64,000 nucleotides of DNA from Deinococcus frigens DSM 12807 (GCF_000701425.1 NZ_JNIW01000012.1:1-64000); one strand, 5' to 3'. Counted from the first letter of the stretch, positions 26,323 to 36,177 are shown. Program-made: numbers and translations. Notes: generated by a model not told the origin, from the sequence alone.

Positions 26323-26643
26323 CAGTGGGCCATCTCCAGTGGGCCGCAGGCGGCGCGTCAGTATACCCGCGCGGTGGTCAGGACAGGAGATCGTCGTTTG
26401 GTGTGCGCTGCTGCCCGGGAGCTGGCGGCCTCCAGACTGGGGAAGAGGGGCCGAACGGGATGAACGTGAGGTCCGCTCCTATTGGAGTTTGTCCGCTGGT
26501 CCCCTTACATCCTTGCCCCGCAACGCCCCGCCGCCTCGCATCTCTCTCGTCAAGTCGAAGGTCAGGGGGTCATCCGCAAGGGACGGGGGGGCACTGTGGG
26601 GCCTGGGCCAGATTGAACGCCGCTCAGCTCAACTCAGCGCAAC
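26323..26643. other. Intergenic region with no supported gene
   Basis: No convincing coding region is seen in these 321 bases. They hold a weak copy of the octamer-periodic repeat (AAGTCGAA, GGTCAGGG, GGTCATCC at 26552-26575) and, at the right end, short CAACTCAG-type repeats that run into the 3' end of the RidA gene. Confidence 0.5.
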
Positions 26644-27021
26644 TCAGTGCAACTCGGCCAGGACCTCGATTTCCACCCGCACGTCGCGGGGCAGTCTGGC
26701 CACCTGCACGGTGCTGCGGGCTGGCGCGGGGGCCGGGAAGTGGCGCTCGTAGACGGCGTTCATGTCGGCAAATTCGTTCATGTCGGCCAGAAAAACGGTG
26801 GTCTTGACCACGCGCTCCAGATCGGTGCCTGCGGCCCGCAGCACGGCGCGCAGGTTCTGCATCACCTGCTCGGTCTGCTCGGCAATGCCGCCCTCCAGCA
26901 GTTGACCGTCCGGGGTCAGCGGAATCTGGCCGCTGGTCACCACCAGATTGCCGAAAACGACGGCCTGGCTGTAGGGGCCGATGGCGGCGGGGGCGTCGGC
27001 GGTCTGGACAATGTCTTTCAT
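26644..27021 (-). CDS. RidA-family enamine/imine deaminase
   Basis: A 125-residue protein of the YjgF/YER057c/UK114 family, a cytoplasmic trimer that hydrolyses reactive enamines and imines such as 2-aminoacrylate released by PLP enzymes. Family motifs are AIGPYSQAVVFGNLVVTSGQIP (about 13-34), and near the C terminus ARSTVQVARLPRDVRVEIEV, which contains the active-site Arg and Glu. TATGCT six bases before the ATG fits a leaderless start. Confidence 0.93.
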   Translation of the reverse strand: MKDIVQTADAPAAIGPYSQAVVFGNLVVTSGQIPLTPDGQLLEGGIAEQTEQVMQNLRAVLRAAGTDLERVVKTTVFLADMNEFADMNAVYERHFPAPAPARSTVQVARLPRDVRVEIEVLAELH

Positions 27022-27080
27022 CGCCTGAGCATAGCGGTCCGTGAAGGAGAGCGCGTGGCCTGCCTCTCACTGAAGCTGGT

Positions 27081-28214
27081 TCAGCGTCCGTTGTCGGGGG
27101 TGGAATGCTGCGGCGGGGCTTTGGACGCGGGCGCAGTGGGCACTGTGGACGCAGTGGGCACTGTGGGCACCGTCCGGGGCGGCACGATCATGGCGCTCCC
27201 AAGAACGGCGCTGGGGCGGCCCAACCGCCCGCTGACCCGGTGGATCAGGGCCAGCCGCTGGACCAGCAGGATGCCGGCCAGCAGCGCGGTGCCGATGACG
27301 GCGATCAGGACGCGCTGGATGGGCAGCAAGATCACGCCCAGCAGGGTGAAGTACGCCAGCATCAGCAGCAGGTAGGTGTTCAGGCTGTTGCCCCGCTGCG
27401 CGCCGAGCAGCGCGTCCACGTAATCGGGGCCGCTGTGCTGGGGGGCGGGCAGGTCATAGCTGGGCAGGTGCAGGTCCAGCCGGACGTCGATAACCAGCGC
27501 CGTGATGTTGTCCGGGCCGCCCGCGTCGTTGGCGGCGTCGATCAGGCAACGCACGGCGGAGTCCGGAGCGAGCGGACGGGTCAGTAATTCCAGCAGGTCG
27601 GCGTCGGCTACCACGCTGCTGAGGCCGTCGCTGCACAGCAACAGGCGGTCCCCGGCGCGCAGCCGCAGGCCGAACAGTTCCAGCCGCACCCGTTCCTCGC
27701 CGCCCAACGCGTTGCTGACCACGCTGCGCCACTGGTGGTCTCTGGCCTCTTCCTCGGTCAGGTGCCCCAGGCGCACCTGCTCGCTGACCCAGGAGTGGTC
27801 ATCGGTGAGACGGTGCAGCTCTCCGCCGCGCAGCAGGTAGGCGCGCGAATCGCCGACGTGGGCAATGATCAGCGCGCCCCGGTCGATCAGCGCGGCGATC
27901 AGCGTGGTGCCCATCCCCATGTATTCACCGACGGCGTGCCGCAGTACCGACACGTTGGCCGCCTGCACGGCCTCGGCCAGCCGCACGGGCGGCGCAGTGC
28001 GGCGGGCCAGATAATGGGCGCTCAGCGCTTCTAAGGCCAGCGTCGCCGCGAGTTCCCCCGCCGCGTGGCCCCCCATCCCGTCGGCCACCGCGAAGAGACC
28101 TCCCCGCGTCAGACCCAGGGCCAGGGCAGCGTCCTGGTTGACCCCTCCTCGCCGCTGACGACCCACGTCCGTCAGCAGGCCATACGACCAGTTGGGCGCT
28201 CCCGCAGCCTGCAT
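27081..28214 (-). CDS. PP2C-type serine/threonine protein phosphatase with membrane anchor
   Basis: A 377-residue protein. The N-terminal PP2C catalytic domain (about 10-235) has the metal ligands in [26 protein letters not shown] and [10 protein letters not shown]. Then come a linker and two transmembrane helices (about 275-320) and a C-terminal tail of VPT/VPTAP-like repeats. It dephosphorylates Ser/Thr residues at the inner face of the membrane, usually opposing a Hanks-type kinase; no kinase gene is in the window. The start at 28214 is supported by TATAGT six bases upstream. Confidence 0.93.
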   Translation of the reverse strand: MQAAGAPNWSYGLLTDVGRQRRGGVNQDAALALGLTRGGLFAVADGMGGHAAGELAATLALEALSAHYLARRTAPPVRLAEAVQAANVSVLRHAVGEYMGMGTTLIAALIDRGALIIAHVGDSRAYLLRGGELHRLTDDHSWVSEQVRLGHLTEEEARDHQWRSVVSNALGGEERVRLELFGLRLRAGDRLLLCSDGLSSVVADADLLELLTRPLAPDSAVRCLIDAANDAGGPDNITALVIDVRLDLHLPSYDLPAPQHSGPDYVDALLGAQRGNSLNTYLLLMLAYFTLLGVILLPIQRVLIAVIGTALLAGILLVQRLALIHRVSGRLGRPSAVLGSAMIVPPRTVPTVPTASTVPTAPASKAPPQHSTPDNGR

Positions 28215-28604
28215 GCGGCCACTATATGTCACCCTTCCTTACTCAACTCTATAAAACATCTCATCTTTCTGACGAAGTGCGAACTGTACTTGCCCTTCCG
28301 ACCTAGACAACGAAATTTAGTAAATGCTCCATTTTTTTGAAGTTCTTTCTTGAGGTATCGGTTACTCTGCGCGGAGATTCGCCGTCCACACATGAGGCGG
28401 TCCCTCCCAGCTGCAGGTCACTTACATCGGGAAATCTGCCGATTGGCTGTCAGGTGCGCTGTAAGCTCCTGCGGCGAGACTGTTGTCGCCTGGGTCCCCC
28501 CTGACGAACGGGTGTGCGTTCCAGGGCGGCGCGGCGAACTGTGATTGTCGTGCGCGCGTTTCTCGGTTCCCGGCAGCGCCGCTCCCCGGCTACACTGACG
28601 CGGT
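28215..28604. other. Intergenic region between divergent genes, AT-rich at its left side
   Basis: About 28225-28360 is markedly richer in A and T than its surroundings, with A and T runs (for example AAATTTAG and a run of seven T). The rest returns to high GC. It must carry the promoters of the phosphatase and gatA (TACACT eight bases before the gatA ATG). No gene is supported. Confidence 0.5.
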
Positions 28605-30068
28605 ATGTCGCTCCCGTCCATTGACCTGTCATCTGCCGCCGAACTCGTCCGTGCCGTGGGGGCAGGTGAAACCACCCCCGCCGCGTTGCTGAACGCCGCC
28701 CGCATACGGGCCGAGGCGGCGGGTCACCTGAACGCGCTGATCAGCCTCAACGATCATGCCGAAACCGGGGCGGCGGCGGTGCAGTCGCGTCTGAAAGCAG
28801 GCGAGAGGCTGCCTCTGGCGGGCCTGCCGGTCATCGTCAAGGACAACCTCAACCTGAGCGGCACGCGCACCACCTGCGGCAGCCGGATGCTGGAACACTA
28901 CGTCAGCCCCTACACCGCCACCGCCGTGCAGCGCCTCCTCTCGGCGGGCGCGGTGATCGTGGGCAAGGCCAACATGGACGAGTTCGCGATGGGCAGCTCC
29001 GGCGAGAGCAGCGCTTTTGGGCCAACGCTCAATCCCTGGGACACGTCGCGCGTGACCGGCGGCACCAGCAGCGGCAGCGCGGCGCTGGTGGCGGCGGGCG
29101 TGGTGCCGGTGAGCCTGGGCAGCGACACGGGCGGCTCGGTGCGCCAGCCTGCGGCGCTGTGCGGGGTGTACGGATTGAAGCCCACCTACGGGCGGGTCAG
29201 CCGCTACGGTCTGGTGGCCCACGCCAGCAGCCTGGACCAGATTGGCCCGCTGGCCCGCAACGCCGCCGATCTGGCCCTGATCATGAACGTCATCGCCGGG
29301 CACGACGGGCGCGACGCCACCAGCCTGGACGCGCCGCCCGCCTTCGTGGCCGGAACGCCTGAAGACCTGCGCGGTCTGCGCGTGGGCGTCATCCGTGAGA
29401 GCCTGGGCGGCAACACTGCGGGCGTCAGCGCCGTGCTGAACGCGACTCTGGAGGCTCTGCGTGGTGCGGGCGCAGGCGTGGGCGAGGTCAGCCTGCCCGC
29501 ACTGAAACACGCCATCGCCGCGTATTACCTGATCTCCATGCCCGAGGCCAGCAGCAATCTGGCCCGCTACGACGGCATGGTCTACGGCACCCGCGAACCG
29601 GGGGCCGACGTGCTGGGCAGCATGACCCGCACCCGTGAACGCGGTTTTGGGCGCGAGGTCCAACGCCGCATCATGATCGGCACCTACGCCCTGAGCAGTG
29701 GCTATTACGATGCCTACTACAGCAAGGCCACCCGCGTGCGCCGGTTGATCGCGGGCGAATTCAGCGCCGCCTTTGGACAATTCGACGTGCTGGTCACGCC
29801 CACCAGTCCCTTTCCGGCCTTCCGCCTGGGCGAGAAGATGGATGACCCCCTGACCATGTACGCCGCCGATGTGGATACCGTGGCCATCAACCTCGCGGGC
29901 CTTCCCGCCCTGAGCGTCCCCGCCGGATTTGAAGAGGTCAAGGGGAAGCGGTTGCCCGTGGGCGTGCAATTCATCGCCCCTGCCTTGCAGGACGAGCTGC
30001 TGGTCAGGATCGCCGGTGGCCTGGAAGGGATTGGAGCGGTGCGGGCGGAGGTGGCTCCAGGTCAGTGA
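28605..30068 (+). CDS. gatA: Asp-tRNA(Asn)/Glu-tRNA(Gln) amidotransferase subunit A
   Basis: A 487-residue amidase-signature enzyme that makes ammonia from glutamine for GatCAB. The Ser-cisSer-Lys triad is visible: the Lys in IVKDNLNLSGTRTTCGSRML (about residue 75), and the two serines in GGTSSGSAALVAAG (about 145-160) and GSDTGGSVRQPAALCG (about 170-185). The length matches GatA, and ASSLDQIGPLARNAADLAL is typical. gatB and gatC are not nearby, which is common in Deinococcus. Confidence 0.95.
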   Translation: MSLPSIDLSSAAELVRAVGAGETTPAALLNAARIRAEAAGHLNALISLNDHAETGAAAVQSRLKAGERLPLAGLPVIVKDNLNLSGTRTTCGSRMLEHYVSPYTATAVQRLLSAGAVIVGKANMDEFAMGSSGESSAFGPTLNPWDTSRVTGGTSSGSAALVAAGVVPVSLGSDTGGSVRQPAALCGVYGLKPTYGRVSRYGLVAHASSLDQIGPLARNAADLALIMNVIAGHDGRDATSLDAPPAFVAGTPEDLRGLRVGVIRESLGGNTAGVSAVLNATLEALRGAGAGVGEVSLPALKHAIAAYYLISMPEASSNLARYDGMVYGTREPGADVLGSMTRTRERGFGREVQRRIMIGTYALSSGYYDAYYSKATRVRRLIAGEFSAAFGQFDVLVTPTSPFPAFRLGEKMDDPLTMYAADVDTVAINLAGLPALSVPAGFEEVKGKRLPVGVQFIAPALQDELLVRIAGGLEGIGAVRAEVAPGQ

Positions 30069-30096
30069 AGTGCGAGGACCGCTTTCGCCGTTCACT

Positions 30097-31023
30097 TCAC
30101 GCCCAAGCCCGCACCACCTTCAACCGCTCCCCGTCGCCGTCCACCACCGCCACCAGCTCGCCGCCAAGTGTTACCACATGCCGCCCCACTTCCGAACGCC
30201 TGGGACGCTTCCCCTGGCGCAATTCGCGGGCCATCTGTTCGTCGGCATCAATGTGCGGAAAGTCCAGTGCGGCCAGATTGCTCAGGCCAGAGGCGGCCTC
30301 TAAGTCCTCCAGTTGCACGGCGTCGGCCAGGCTGTAGCGGCCCACCCGCGTCCGCACCAGGCCCGAAAGGTGGGCGGGCAGACCCAATGCCGCCCCCATA
30401 TCCCGCGCCAGCGAGCGCAGATACGTGCCGCTGCCCACGCGGGCACGCAGGAGCAGGGTGGGAAATTCCCCCAGTGCTTCCGGCAGGGTGAAGGTCAGAC
30501 CCGTTCCGGCAGGATTCCAACCTGACGGGTCAAAGGTGCGCGGCGCAGCTTGAACGCTGGGAAACACGCCCAGCAGCTCCAGCGAGTGGATCACCACATT
30601 CCGTGCGGGCAGGTCCAGCTCGCCCCCCGCCCGCGCCACCGCGTAAGCGCGTTGCCCGCCCACCTGAATGGCGCTGTACTGGGGGGGAATCTGTTTCTGC
30701 GGGCCGGTGAACTGGCCCAGCATCGACCTGATTTGGCCGGCCTCCAGGGTTGGCACCTCCGCCGTCTCGTCCAGCGGCCCCTCGGCGTCCAGCGTCGGCG
30801 TGCCCGCGCCCAGGCTGATCCAGGCCAGGTAGTCTTTGCTGTCGGCCTCCATGAACTGCACCACCTTGGTGCTGTCCTCCACGGCCAGCACCAGCACCCC
30901 GGTGGCCAGCGGGTCCAGCGTGCCGGTGTGGCCCACCCGCTTGGTCTTGCGGGCGCGGCGGGCGCGGTTCACCACGTCATGCGAGGTCAGGTGCAGCGGT
31001 TTATCGACGGCAATCACGGGCAT
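30097..31023 (-). CDS. truB: tRNA pseudouridine-55 synthase TruB
   Basis: A 308-residue enzyme that makes the conserved pseudouridine 55 in the T loop of tRNA. The catalytic motif is HTGTLDPLATGVLVLAV (about 33-49) with the nucleophilic Asp, preceded by DKPLHLTSHDVVNRAR, and the later RVGSGTYLRSLARDMG is the second family motif. A PUA-like domain is at the C terminus. TAGCAT seven bases before ATG 31023 sets the start; a longer in-frame extension upstream was rejected. Confidence 0.95.
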   Translation of the reverse strand: MPVIAVDKPLHLTSHDVVNRARRARKTKRVGHTGTLDPLATGVLVLAVEDSTKVVQFMEADSKDYLAWISLGAGTPTLDAEGPLDETAEVPTLEAGQIRSMLGQFTGPQKQIPPQYSAIQVGGQRAYAVARAGGELDLPARNVVIHSLELLGVFPSVQAAPRTFDPSGWNPAGTGLTFTLPEALGEFPTLLLRARVGSGTYLRSLARDMGAALGLPAHLSGLVRTRVGRYSLADAVQLEDLEAASGLSNLAALDFPHIDADEQMARELRQGKRPRRSEVGRHVVTLGGELVAVVDGDGERLKVVRAWA

Positions 31024-31072
31024 GGGGCAGATGCTAGAGCGTGGACACCCACGGACACCACGGCCCGCGCCG

Positions 31073-31561
31073 TCAGGGCTTCTGCCGGGGGCCGTGTACT
31101 CGCAGTACAAAGCCCTGGGGAGAGTCGTAGGCTCGCTCTGGAGCGTAGAACACTGCCAGCACCTCGTCCTGACCGAAGGTGCGCCCGCGCGTCCACGCCG
31201 CCAGCCGGTAACGCCGTGGATCACTGGACGTCATGGCCTGACGCACAAAACCAGCATCGGCGAGCGTTTTTTGCACGGATGGCTGCGCGTAGAACGCCTC
31301 AATGTCGTCCCAGCCCTTGCCCACATCCAGCTTGGCGAAATCCCCGACCTCCACAGGTCCGTACAGCGGCCTAAGATGGTCTCGCATGCTGCCCATTGCC
31401 AGGTCGACACGGCTCTCGAAGCTGCCGTTGTATTTGCCCTCTACTGCAAACGGTGGCAGGGGCAGCGTATTCAGGGTGGCGGGAGCAGCGGCGCAGCCCA
31501 CGGCAAACGCGCCCAGCAGGGCGTTCTGGATCAAGCCGCGCGCAGAATTCACCCGAATCAT
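31073..31561 (-). CDS. Possible lipoprotein of unknown function
   Basis: A 162-residue protein with an N-terminal hydrophobic segment ending in AVGC (residue 23), a loose lipobox, so it may be lipid-anchored. The mature part has no recognised domain; it contains GKGWDDIEAFYAQPSVQKTLADAG and a C-terminal VLAVFYAPERAYDSPQGFVL. TAAATT five bases before the ATG supports this start. It lies upstream of truB on the same strand, 49 bp away. Confidence 0.6.
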   Translation of the reverse strand: MIRVNSARGLIQNALLGAFAVGCAAAPATLNTLPLPPFAVEGKYNGSFESRVDLAMGSMRDHLRPLYGPVEVGDFAKLDVGKGWDDIEAFYAQPSVQKTLADAGFVRQAMTSSDPRRYRLAAWTRGRTFGQDEVLAVFYAPERAYDSPQGFVLRVHGPRQKP

Positions 31562-31626
31562 GCGTCAATTTATCAACCCCCTGCTGACCGTCAATGAGGC
31601 AGAAGCAGTGAGGTCAGGGTGAAACG

Positions 31627-32055
31627 ATGGCTGAACCCACGCACGCCCGCCAGTTGCGTACACTACCGGGCGTGCTGCGCGCCTCGTTCTGGCTGACCGC
31701 CCTGCTGTTCATTCCGCTGGGGCTGCTGTTGTATTTTCTGCCGCCGTCGCTGGCCGCCACGCTGGGCGTCTCGCCGCTGTGGCTGCCGCGTGTGGCGGGC
31801 GGATTGCTGCTGGCCTGGGGCGCATTCCAGGTGGCGGCGGGCGTTGCGCCGGACGCGGCGAAGGTGGGCGGACTGGCCGGGGGCAACCTGCTGACTGTGG
31901 CCGCGCTGCTGCCCGCTGCCCTGCGCGGTGAAGCGTTGCCCCCTGTGGTACGGACGCTGTTGCTGACGGTGTCGGTGGCGCTGCTGCTGCTGGCCGTGCT
32001 GGCCATTGTGGCGGTGCCATCCCCCCGCACTCGGCCCGTCAAGGTGGACCAGTGA
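31627..32055 (+). CDS. Four-helix membrane protein of unknown function
   Basis: A 142-residue protein made almost entirely of four hydrophobic helices (about 18-40, 52-72, 80-98 and 108-130), with a short basic N terminus and a polar C terminus. No family is recognised. Its stop overlaps the start of the pseudouridine synthase (GTGA), so the pair is probably co-transcribed. Confidence 0.6.
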   Translation: MAEPTHARQLRTLPGVLRASFWLTALLFIPLGLLLYFLPPSLAATLGVSPLWLPRVAGGLLLAWGAFQVAAGVAPDAAKVGGLAGGNLLTVAALLPAALRGEALPPVVRTLLLTVSVALLLLAVLAIVAVPSPRTRPVKVDQ

Positions 32056-32825
32056 GCGGCCCGTCTGGTGGCGAGCGACTGCAAAAGCGGCTGGCCCGCG
32101 CCGGAGTCGCCTCACGCCGCGCCGCCGAGACGCTGATCAAGGCCGGGCGCGTGCAGGTCAACGGCGTCGTGGCGACGCTGGGGCAAACGGTCACGGAGGC
32201 CGACGATATTCGCCTGGATGGGCAGTTGCTGGATACTGGAGCAGCGGAGAAGGTAACCTACGCGTTGTACAAGCCGCGCGGCTACGTGACCACCGCCAGC
32301 GACGAATATGGGCGTAAGAACGTGCTGGACGCCATGCCCAGCATTCCCGGCCTGCATCCCATCGGGCGGCTAGACCGCGATTCGGAAGGACTGCTCCTGC
32401 TGACCACCGACGGTGACCTGACCCTGACCCTGACCCACCCGCGCTACGGCCATGAGAAGGCGTACCGCGCGTGGACCCACGGCGACGCCCCGCCCACCCA
32501 GGCCGAGCTGGATCAGTTGCTGGGGGGCGTGATGTTAGAAGACGGCCTGGCGAGTGCAATCAGCGCCACGCCGGCCAGCGACGGCGCGTTCATCACGCTG
32601 GGCGAGGGTCGCAAGCGGCAGGTGCGCCGCATGCTGGAGGCCATCGGCCACCCGGTGGGCCGCCTGATGCGCTACCGCGTGGGCGGCTACTGGCTGGGCG
32701 ATCTGGACGTGGGCGAATACGCCGCGCTGAGCGAGCGCGACTTGCAGGGCTTGCTGGATCCATCGAGTATTCCGGCGGGCATCTGGGACGGCAAATGGGA
32801 ATTGATGGAGCGGCGCTGGGGATAG
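32052..32825 (+). CDS. RluB/RsuA-family rRNA pseudouridine synthase
   Basis: A 257-residue enzyme with an N-terminal S4 RNA-binding domain (ERLQKRLARAGVASRRAAE, about 8-26) and a RsuA-type catalytic domain whose motif GRLDRDSEGLLLLT (about 102-115) holds the nucleophilic Asp. The EGRKRQVRRMLEAIGHPV segment near 190 is typical. It probably isomerises a uridine in 23S or 16S rRNA; RluB is likelier by similarity, but the exact site is not decided. The GTG start overlaps the preceding gene. Confidence 0.9.
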   Translation: MSGPSGGERLQKRLARAGVASRRAAETLIKAGRVQVNGVVATLGQTVTEADDIRLDGQLLDTGAAEKVTYALYKPRGYVTTASDEYGRKNVLDAMPSIPGLHPIGRLDRDSEGLLLLTTDGDLTLTLTHPRYGHEKAYRAWTHGDAPPTQAELDQLLGGVMLEDGLASAISATPASDGAFITLGEGRKRQVRRMLEAIGHPVGRLMRYRVGGYWLGDLDVGEYAALSERDLQGLLDPSSIPAGIWDGKWELMERRWG

Positions 32826-33207
32826 GGGAGGGCTGTCTACTTTTGACCGGACAAAGTGAGTGAATTTTACCGAGCATCTGGGACTGGCACAGCTCCGTAG
32901 GAGAGAATGGAAGCATCGGGAGTCTCCCTGCCCAATGCTGTAATCCGGACAAATGCTCTCAAGACCAAACAGTCAAACGGTCTAACCGCCACAACATTAG
33001 TGTCAGGGGACTTGGCGGCGCGGTGAACCGGAAGGTCAACCCCTCTGTCCGCTTCACAGCCAGCTTCCCTCGACGGGAGCTGAGAAAGCACCCTGCCTTT
33101 CATTGAACGCAGGTCTCCCGCACGGGGGAGGGGTGAAGCTGGTCTGCTCACCTCAGAACCGAATTCCAAGACGGCCCTTTTCCCGTCAACCCTCGTCCCC
33201 AGTCTGC
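32826..33207. other. Intergenic region upstream of rnpB
   Basis: No gene is supported in these 382 bases. They contain a copy of the octamer-periodic repeat at 32963-32986 (GACCAAAC, AGTCAAAC, GGTCTAAC) and several GC-rich short inverted repeats. Confidence 0.5.
32963..32986 (+). repeat. Octamer-periodic intergenic repeat, copy 5
   Basis: Three contiguous 8-bp units (GACCAAAC, AGTCAAAC, GGTCTAAC) in the same family as those at 4567, 10266, 19706, 42159 and 52005. It lies about 220 bp before the rnpB promoter. Confidence 0.5.
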
Positions 33208-33213
33208 TATCCT
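33208..33213 (+). promoter_or_regulatory. -10 box of the rnpB promoter
   Basis: TATCCT with an upstream TGC (extended -10) lies seven bases before the first base of helix P1. No good -35 is seen, which an extended -10 can tolerate. Confidence 0.55.
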
Positions 33214-33220
33214 TCCCCGC

Positions 33221-33641
<421 letters not shown>

Positions 33642-33656
<15 letters not shown>

Positions 33657-33995
33657 ACCACCCGCCGCCTCTCCTGTTTTGGGAGGGGTGGTTTCTTTTG
33701 ACGGTTTGCTGCCCCCTGCCAGTTTCAGTCCAATCAGCGCGGCGATCAGCAGCCCGATCAGAATCAGCCGCGCCGGGCTGAGACTTTCCTCAAACAGTAC
33801 CGTCCCCATGAATACTGCTCCCACTGCCCCGATCCCGGTCCAGATGGCGTAGGCGGTCCCCAGCGGAATGGTCTTCAGCGCCCGCGAGAGGAAGTCGAAG
33901 CTGAAATAGGCACAGACCAGAAATACGTAGAAGAACGCGGGGCGCGCCTGCTCCAGCTTCAGCGCGGTGGCGAAGCCGATTTCCAGCAGGCCCGC
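33642..33995 (-). pseudogene. SMR-family efflux protein (SugE/Gdx-like), 5' end missing
   Basis: The frame encodes most of a small multidrug resistance protein: AGLLEIGFATALKL with the essential Glu of helix 1, then IPLGTAYAIWTGIGAVGAV and a last helix ending LIAALIGLKLAGG. Family members start about nine residues before AGLLE with a hydrophobic stretch. Here the frame is open back to the stop of the upstream DUF423 gene but has no ATG, GTG or TTG and reads HPRQGGLERR instead. The start and first half-helix are therefore lost or frameshifted. The C terminus has an extra 25-residue polar tail that overlaps rnpB and its terminator on the other strand. Confidence 0.7.
33657..33699 (+). terminator. 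rnpB terminator
   Basis: ACCACCC (33657-33663) pairs with GGGTGGT (33686-33692), enclosing CTCC/GGAG, and is followed by a T-rich tract. It lies inside the antisense SMR coding sequence. Confidence 0.6.
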
Positions 33996-34040
33996 ACGGC
34001 GCTCAAGACCGCCCTGTCGCGGATGCTGATTGATCCTGGC

Positions 34041-34424
34041 TCAGCCTGAGCGCCGGAAGTCCACTGCCGCCAGCACGAGGCCGGCGATCAGCAGGACGCC
34101 GCCAAGCGGGGTGATCGCGCCGAGCCACTTCATGCCAGTCAGGGCCAGGATATACAGCGTGCCGCTGAAGATCACGGCCCCGCCCAGCAGCAGCGCAGGC
34201 GCGCGGCGTTGCTCTGGACGGGTGCCCAGCACCAGCAGGGCCAGCGCGGCGTACATCTGGTAGCGCACGCCGGTTTCAAAGTTGGCAAGTGATGACGGCT
34301 CCAACGTGGCTTTCAGCCCATGCGTGGCGAAGGCCCCCAGCGCCACGCCCAGCGCGGCCAGCACGGCCCCGGTCTGAAACGCGGGCAGCGGGGCGGCGGG
34401 AAAAGCGGCACGGGTCGTTCGCAT
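34041..34424 (-). CDS. DUF423 family membrane protein (YgdD-like)
   Basis: A 127-residue protein with four transmembrane helices. The family signature GALLGAFATHGLK-type motif appears as ALGAFATHGLKATLEPSSLANFETGVRYQMYAALALL. The function is unknown in all bacteria. TAAGTT six bases before the ATG fits a leaderless start. The truncated SMR frame follows directly. Confidence 0.85.
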   Translation of the reverse strand: MRTTRAAFPAAPLPAFQTGAVLAALGVALGAFATHGLKATLEPSSLANFETGVRYQMYAALALLVLGTRPEQRRAPALLLGGAVIFSGTLYILALTGMKWLGAITPLGGVLLIAGLVLAAVDFRRSG

Positions 34425-35313
34425 CCCATCAACTTAAAGCATTTGGCATCGGAGCTGTACGGAACGGTGGGAATCCACGGCTCTGGCCTGGAGTGACGAA
34501 CGCGGCCTGTCGCTCTGTTGAAACGGGCCGCCCCCGGACAAGCTGCACGTCATTTCTCCGTTCATATCCGTACGGTCAGGCGGTAGCGGGAACGGCATGC
34601 CGATACCCTGGATGTGCGGGTCAGGCCCACGGGTCGGCACCAGAAGGTGACGGTGACGGCGGCCCACGAGCCACAATGACTGGGCAGGCCCGTATGCCTG
34701 AAGAGGCCACTGGCCTCAGGGTCTGTCTCAAGACCGTGGACCGGGTATTTCGACGCCACCACAGCCTACGCCCTGCATTAAATTTCAGGACATCCGGGAC
34801 AGTGCTGCATGTACTTTCATTCTACTCAGGAGTTGCACCTATGAATAGCGCGGGAGCAGCGTCCCAGACGATAAATCTTGACCTGCTCGCGTGGGGCGGT
34901 TTCTGCCATTCTCTCGCCTTCCTCCGCTCCCCCGCATCTCAAAAGCCCAGTGTCTCAATGCTGTCGTCACGCCTTTCATCATTTTCCCGAACCGATCACG
35001 CCTATCCAATTTCGCCAGACCAGTCTGGCGATTACTCTGGGATTCTCCCGCCAGGAGAGGTTTTTTCTGATTATGCAGGTGCAACTCCTGAGTTCTACGC
35101 ACTGCGTCTTGTTTGCCTTTCCTTCCAGTCGGGTTGAGGTGCCCACCACAATCCGCAGCGCCGGGACAGCTATTCAACAAAACTTCCAGAATGGCGTGGT
35201 TGCCGTATTTCTTGTCTTGCCCACGACATAGGGTAGTGGGAAGAGTTGCCCTGCTGTCCCCGCCTTTTTCTAGCCCTCAGCAGGTCTTGCAGCGCGTCAG
35301 CTTGAACGGCGTC
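34425..35313. other. 889-bp region without a supported gene, containing a MITE-like element
   Basis: Open frames here are weak: they lack start signals and do not resemble families I know. The region contains a 270-bp element with perfect 17-bp terminal inverted repeats (34824-35093) and, inside it, a palindrome CGCCAGAC-CA-GTCTGGCG (35013-35030). The rest may be decayed mobile DNA. Confidence 0.5.
34824..35093. mobile_element. MITE-like non-autonomous element, 270 bp
   Basis: The ends ACTCAGGAGTTGCACCT (34824-34840) and its exact reverse complement (35077-35093) form 17-bp terminal inverted repeats. They are flanked by the direct repeat TCT on both sides (34821-34823 and 35094-35096), as expected for a 3-bp target-site duplication. 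No transposase is encoded in the 236-bp interior, so it would need one in trans. The family of the parent IS is not identified. Confidence 0.7.
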
Positions 35314-36177
35314 TTAGGGCCGCCTGACAAACAGGGGCAACCCAGAAGCCTCTACCGCGCCCACCTGTACGGCCCGGCGGTGCAATTCCTGCACGGCGCG
35401 CGTGCCCTCCTCTCCCACATCCAGGCTAAAGAGGTTGACGTACAGGTCGATGTGCGCCTGCATCACCTCGTCGGCCATCTCCAGCGCGTGCCGCCGGATG
35501 TAAGCGCGCGAGGCATCTGGGTTGGCATGGGCGTATTCCAGGCTGGCCCTCACCGCCCCGTTCAGCGCCCACTGCGTCTCCGGGGCCAGATCGCGGCGCA
35601 CCAGAATCGCGCCCAGCGGCAGGGGCAGTCCCGTCTCGCCCTCCCACCACGCGCCCAGGTCCATATGCTTGCTCAGGCCGTGCTGCGGGTAGGTGAAGCG
35701 CGATTCGTGGATGATCAGGCCCGCGTCCACTTCACCCCGTTCGGCGGCGGGCATGACCTGGTCGTAGCGCATCCGCACGACTTTCACTTTGGGATAGACC
35801 AGTCGGAGCAGCAGTTCCGCCGTCGTCGAAGCGCCGGGCGAGGCCACGGTCAGACCGTTCAGATCCGGCACGTCGCCGCGCGTCACGATCAGCGGCCCCA
35901 CCCCGCGCCCCAGCGCCCCACCCGCGCGCAGGGCCACGTAGCGGTCCATCACGCCGAAATACGCGCGGTAACTGATCTTGGTCATGGGCAGGCGGCCCAG
36001 CGTGGCCCAGTCGTTGAGGGTCTGCACGTCCTCCAGCACCTCCTGCACGGGTATGGGCGAGGGCACCAGCCCGGCATGCAGCGCGTGGAAGATGAAGGTG
36101 TCGTTGGGGCAAAAGGAATAGCCCAGTTGCAGGGGTGCGGAAGTAGGAGGTGCGGGGGTGGAGGGCGGGAGATTCAT
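35314..36177 (-). CDS. mqnD: 1,4-dihydroxy-6-naphthoate synthase MqnD
   Basis: A 287-residue enzyme of the futalosine pathway to menaquinone. MqnD converts cyclic de-hypoxanthine futalosine to 1,4-dihydroxy-6-naphthoate. The signature SFCPNDTFIFHALHAG (about 21-36) and the solute-binding-like fold with GLTVASPGASTTAELLLRL and RGEVDAGLIIHESRFTYPQHGL fit MqnD rather than MqnA. The start at 36177 is supported by TACCCT seven bases upstream; an ATG 21 bp further up is less likely. Confidence 0.9.
   Translation of the reverse strand: MNLPPSTPAPPTSAPLQLGYSFCPNDTFIFHALHAGLVPSPIPVQEVLEDVQTLNDWATLGRLPMTKISYRAYFGVMDRYVALRAGGALGRGVGPLIVTRGDVPDLNGLTVASPGASTTAELLLRLVYPKVKVVRMRYDQVMPAAERGEVDAGLIIHESRFTYPQHGLSKHMDLGAWWEGETGLPLPLGAILVRRDLAPETQWALNGAVRASLEYAHANPDASRAYIRRHALEMADEVMQAHIDLYVNLFSLDVGEEGTRAVQELHRRAVQVGAVEASGLPLFVRRP

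Noticed and set aside
28350..28544. 64-codon frame upstream of gatA
   Set aside because: No ribosome-binding or leaderless signal, and no similarity recognised.
34289..35137. 282-codon plus-strand frame
   Set aside because: It spans the DUF423 start region and the MITE, has mixed composition and no family match; the inverted repeats explain the DNA better.
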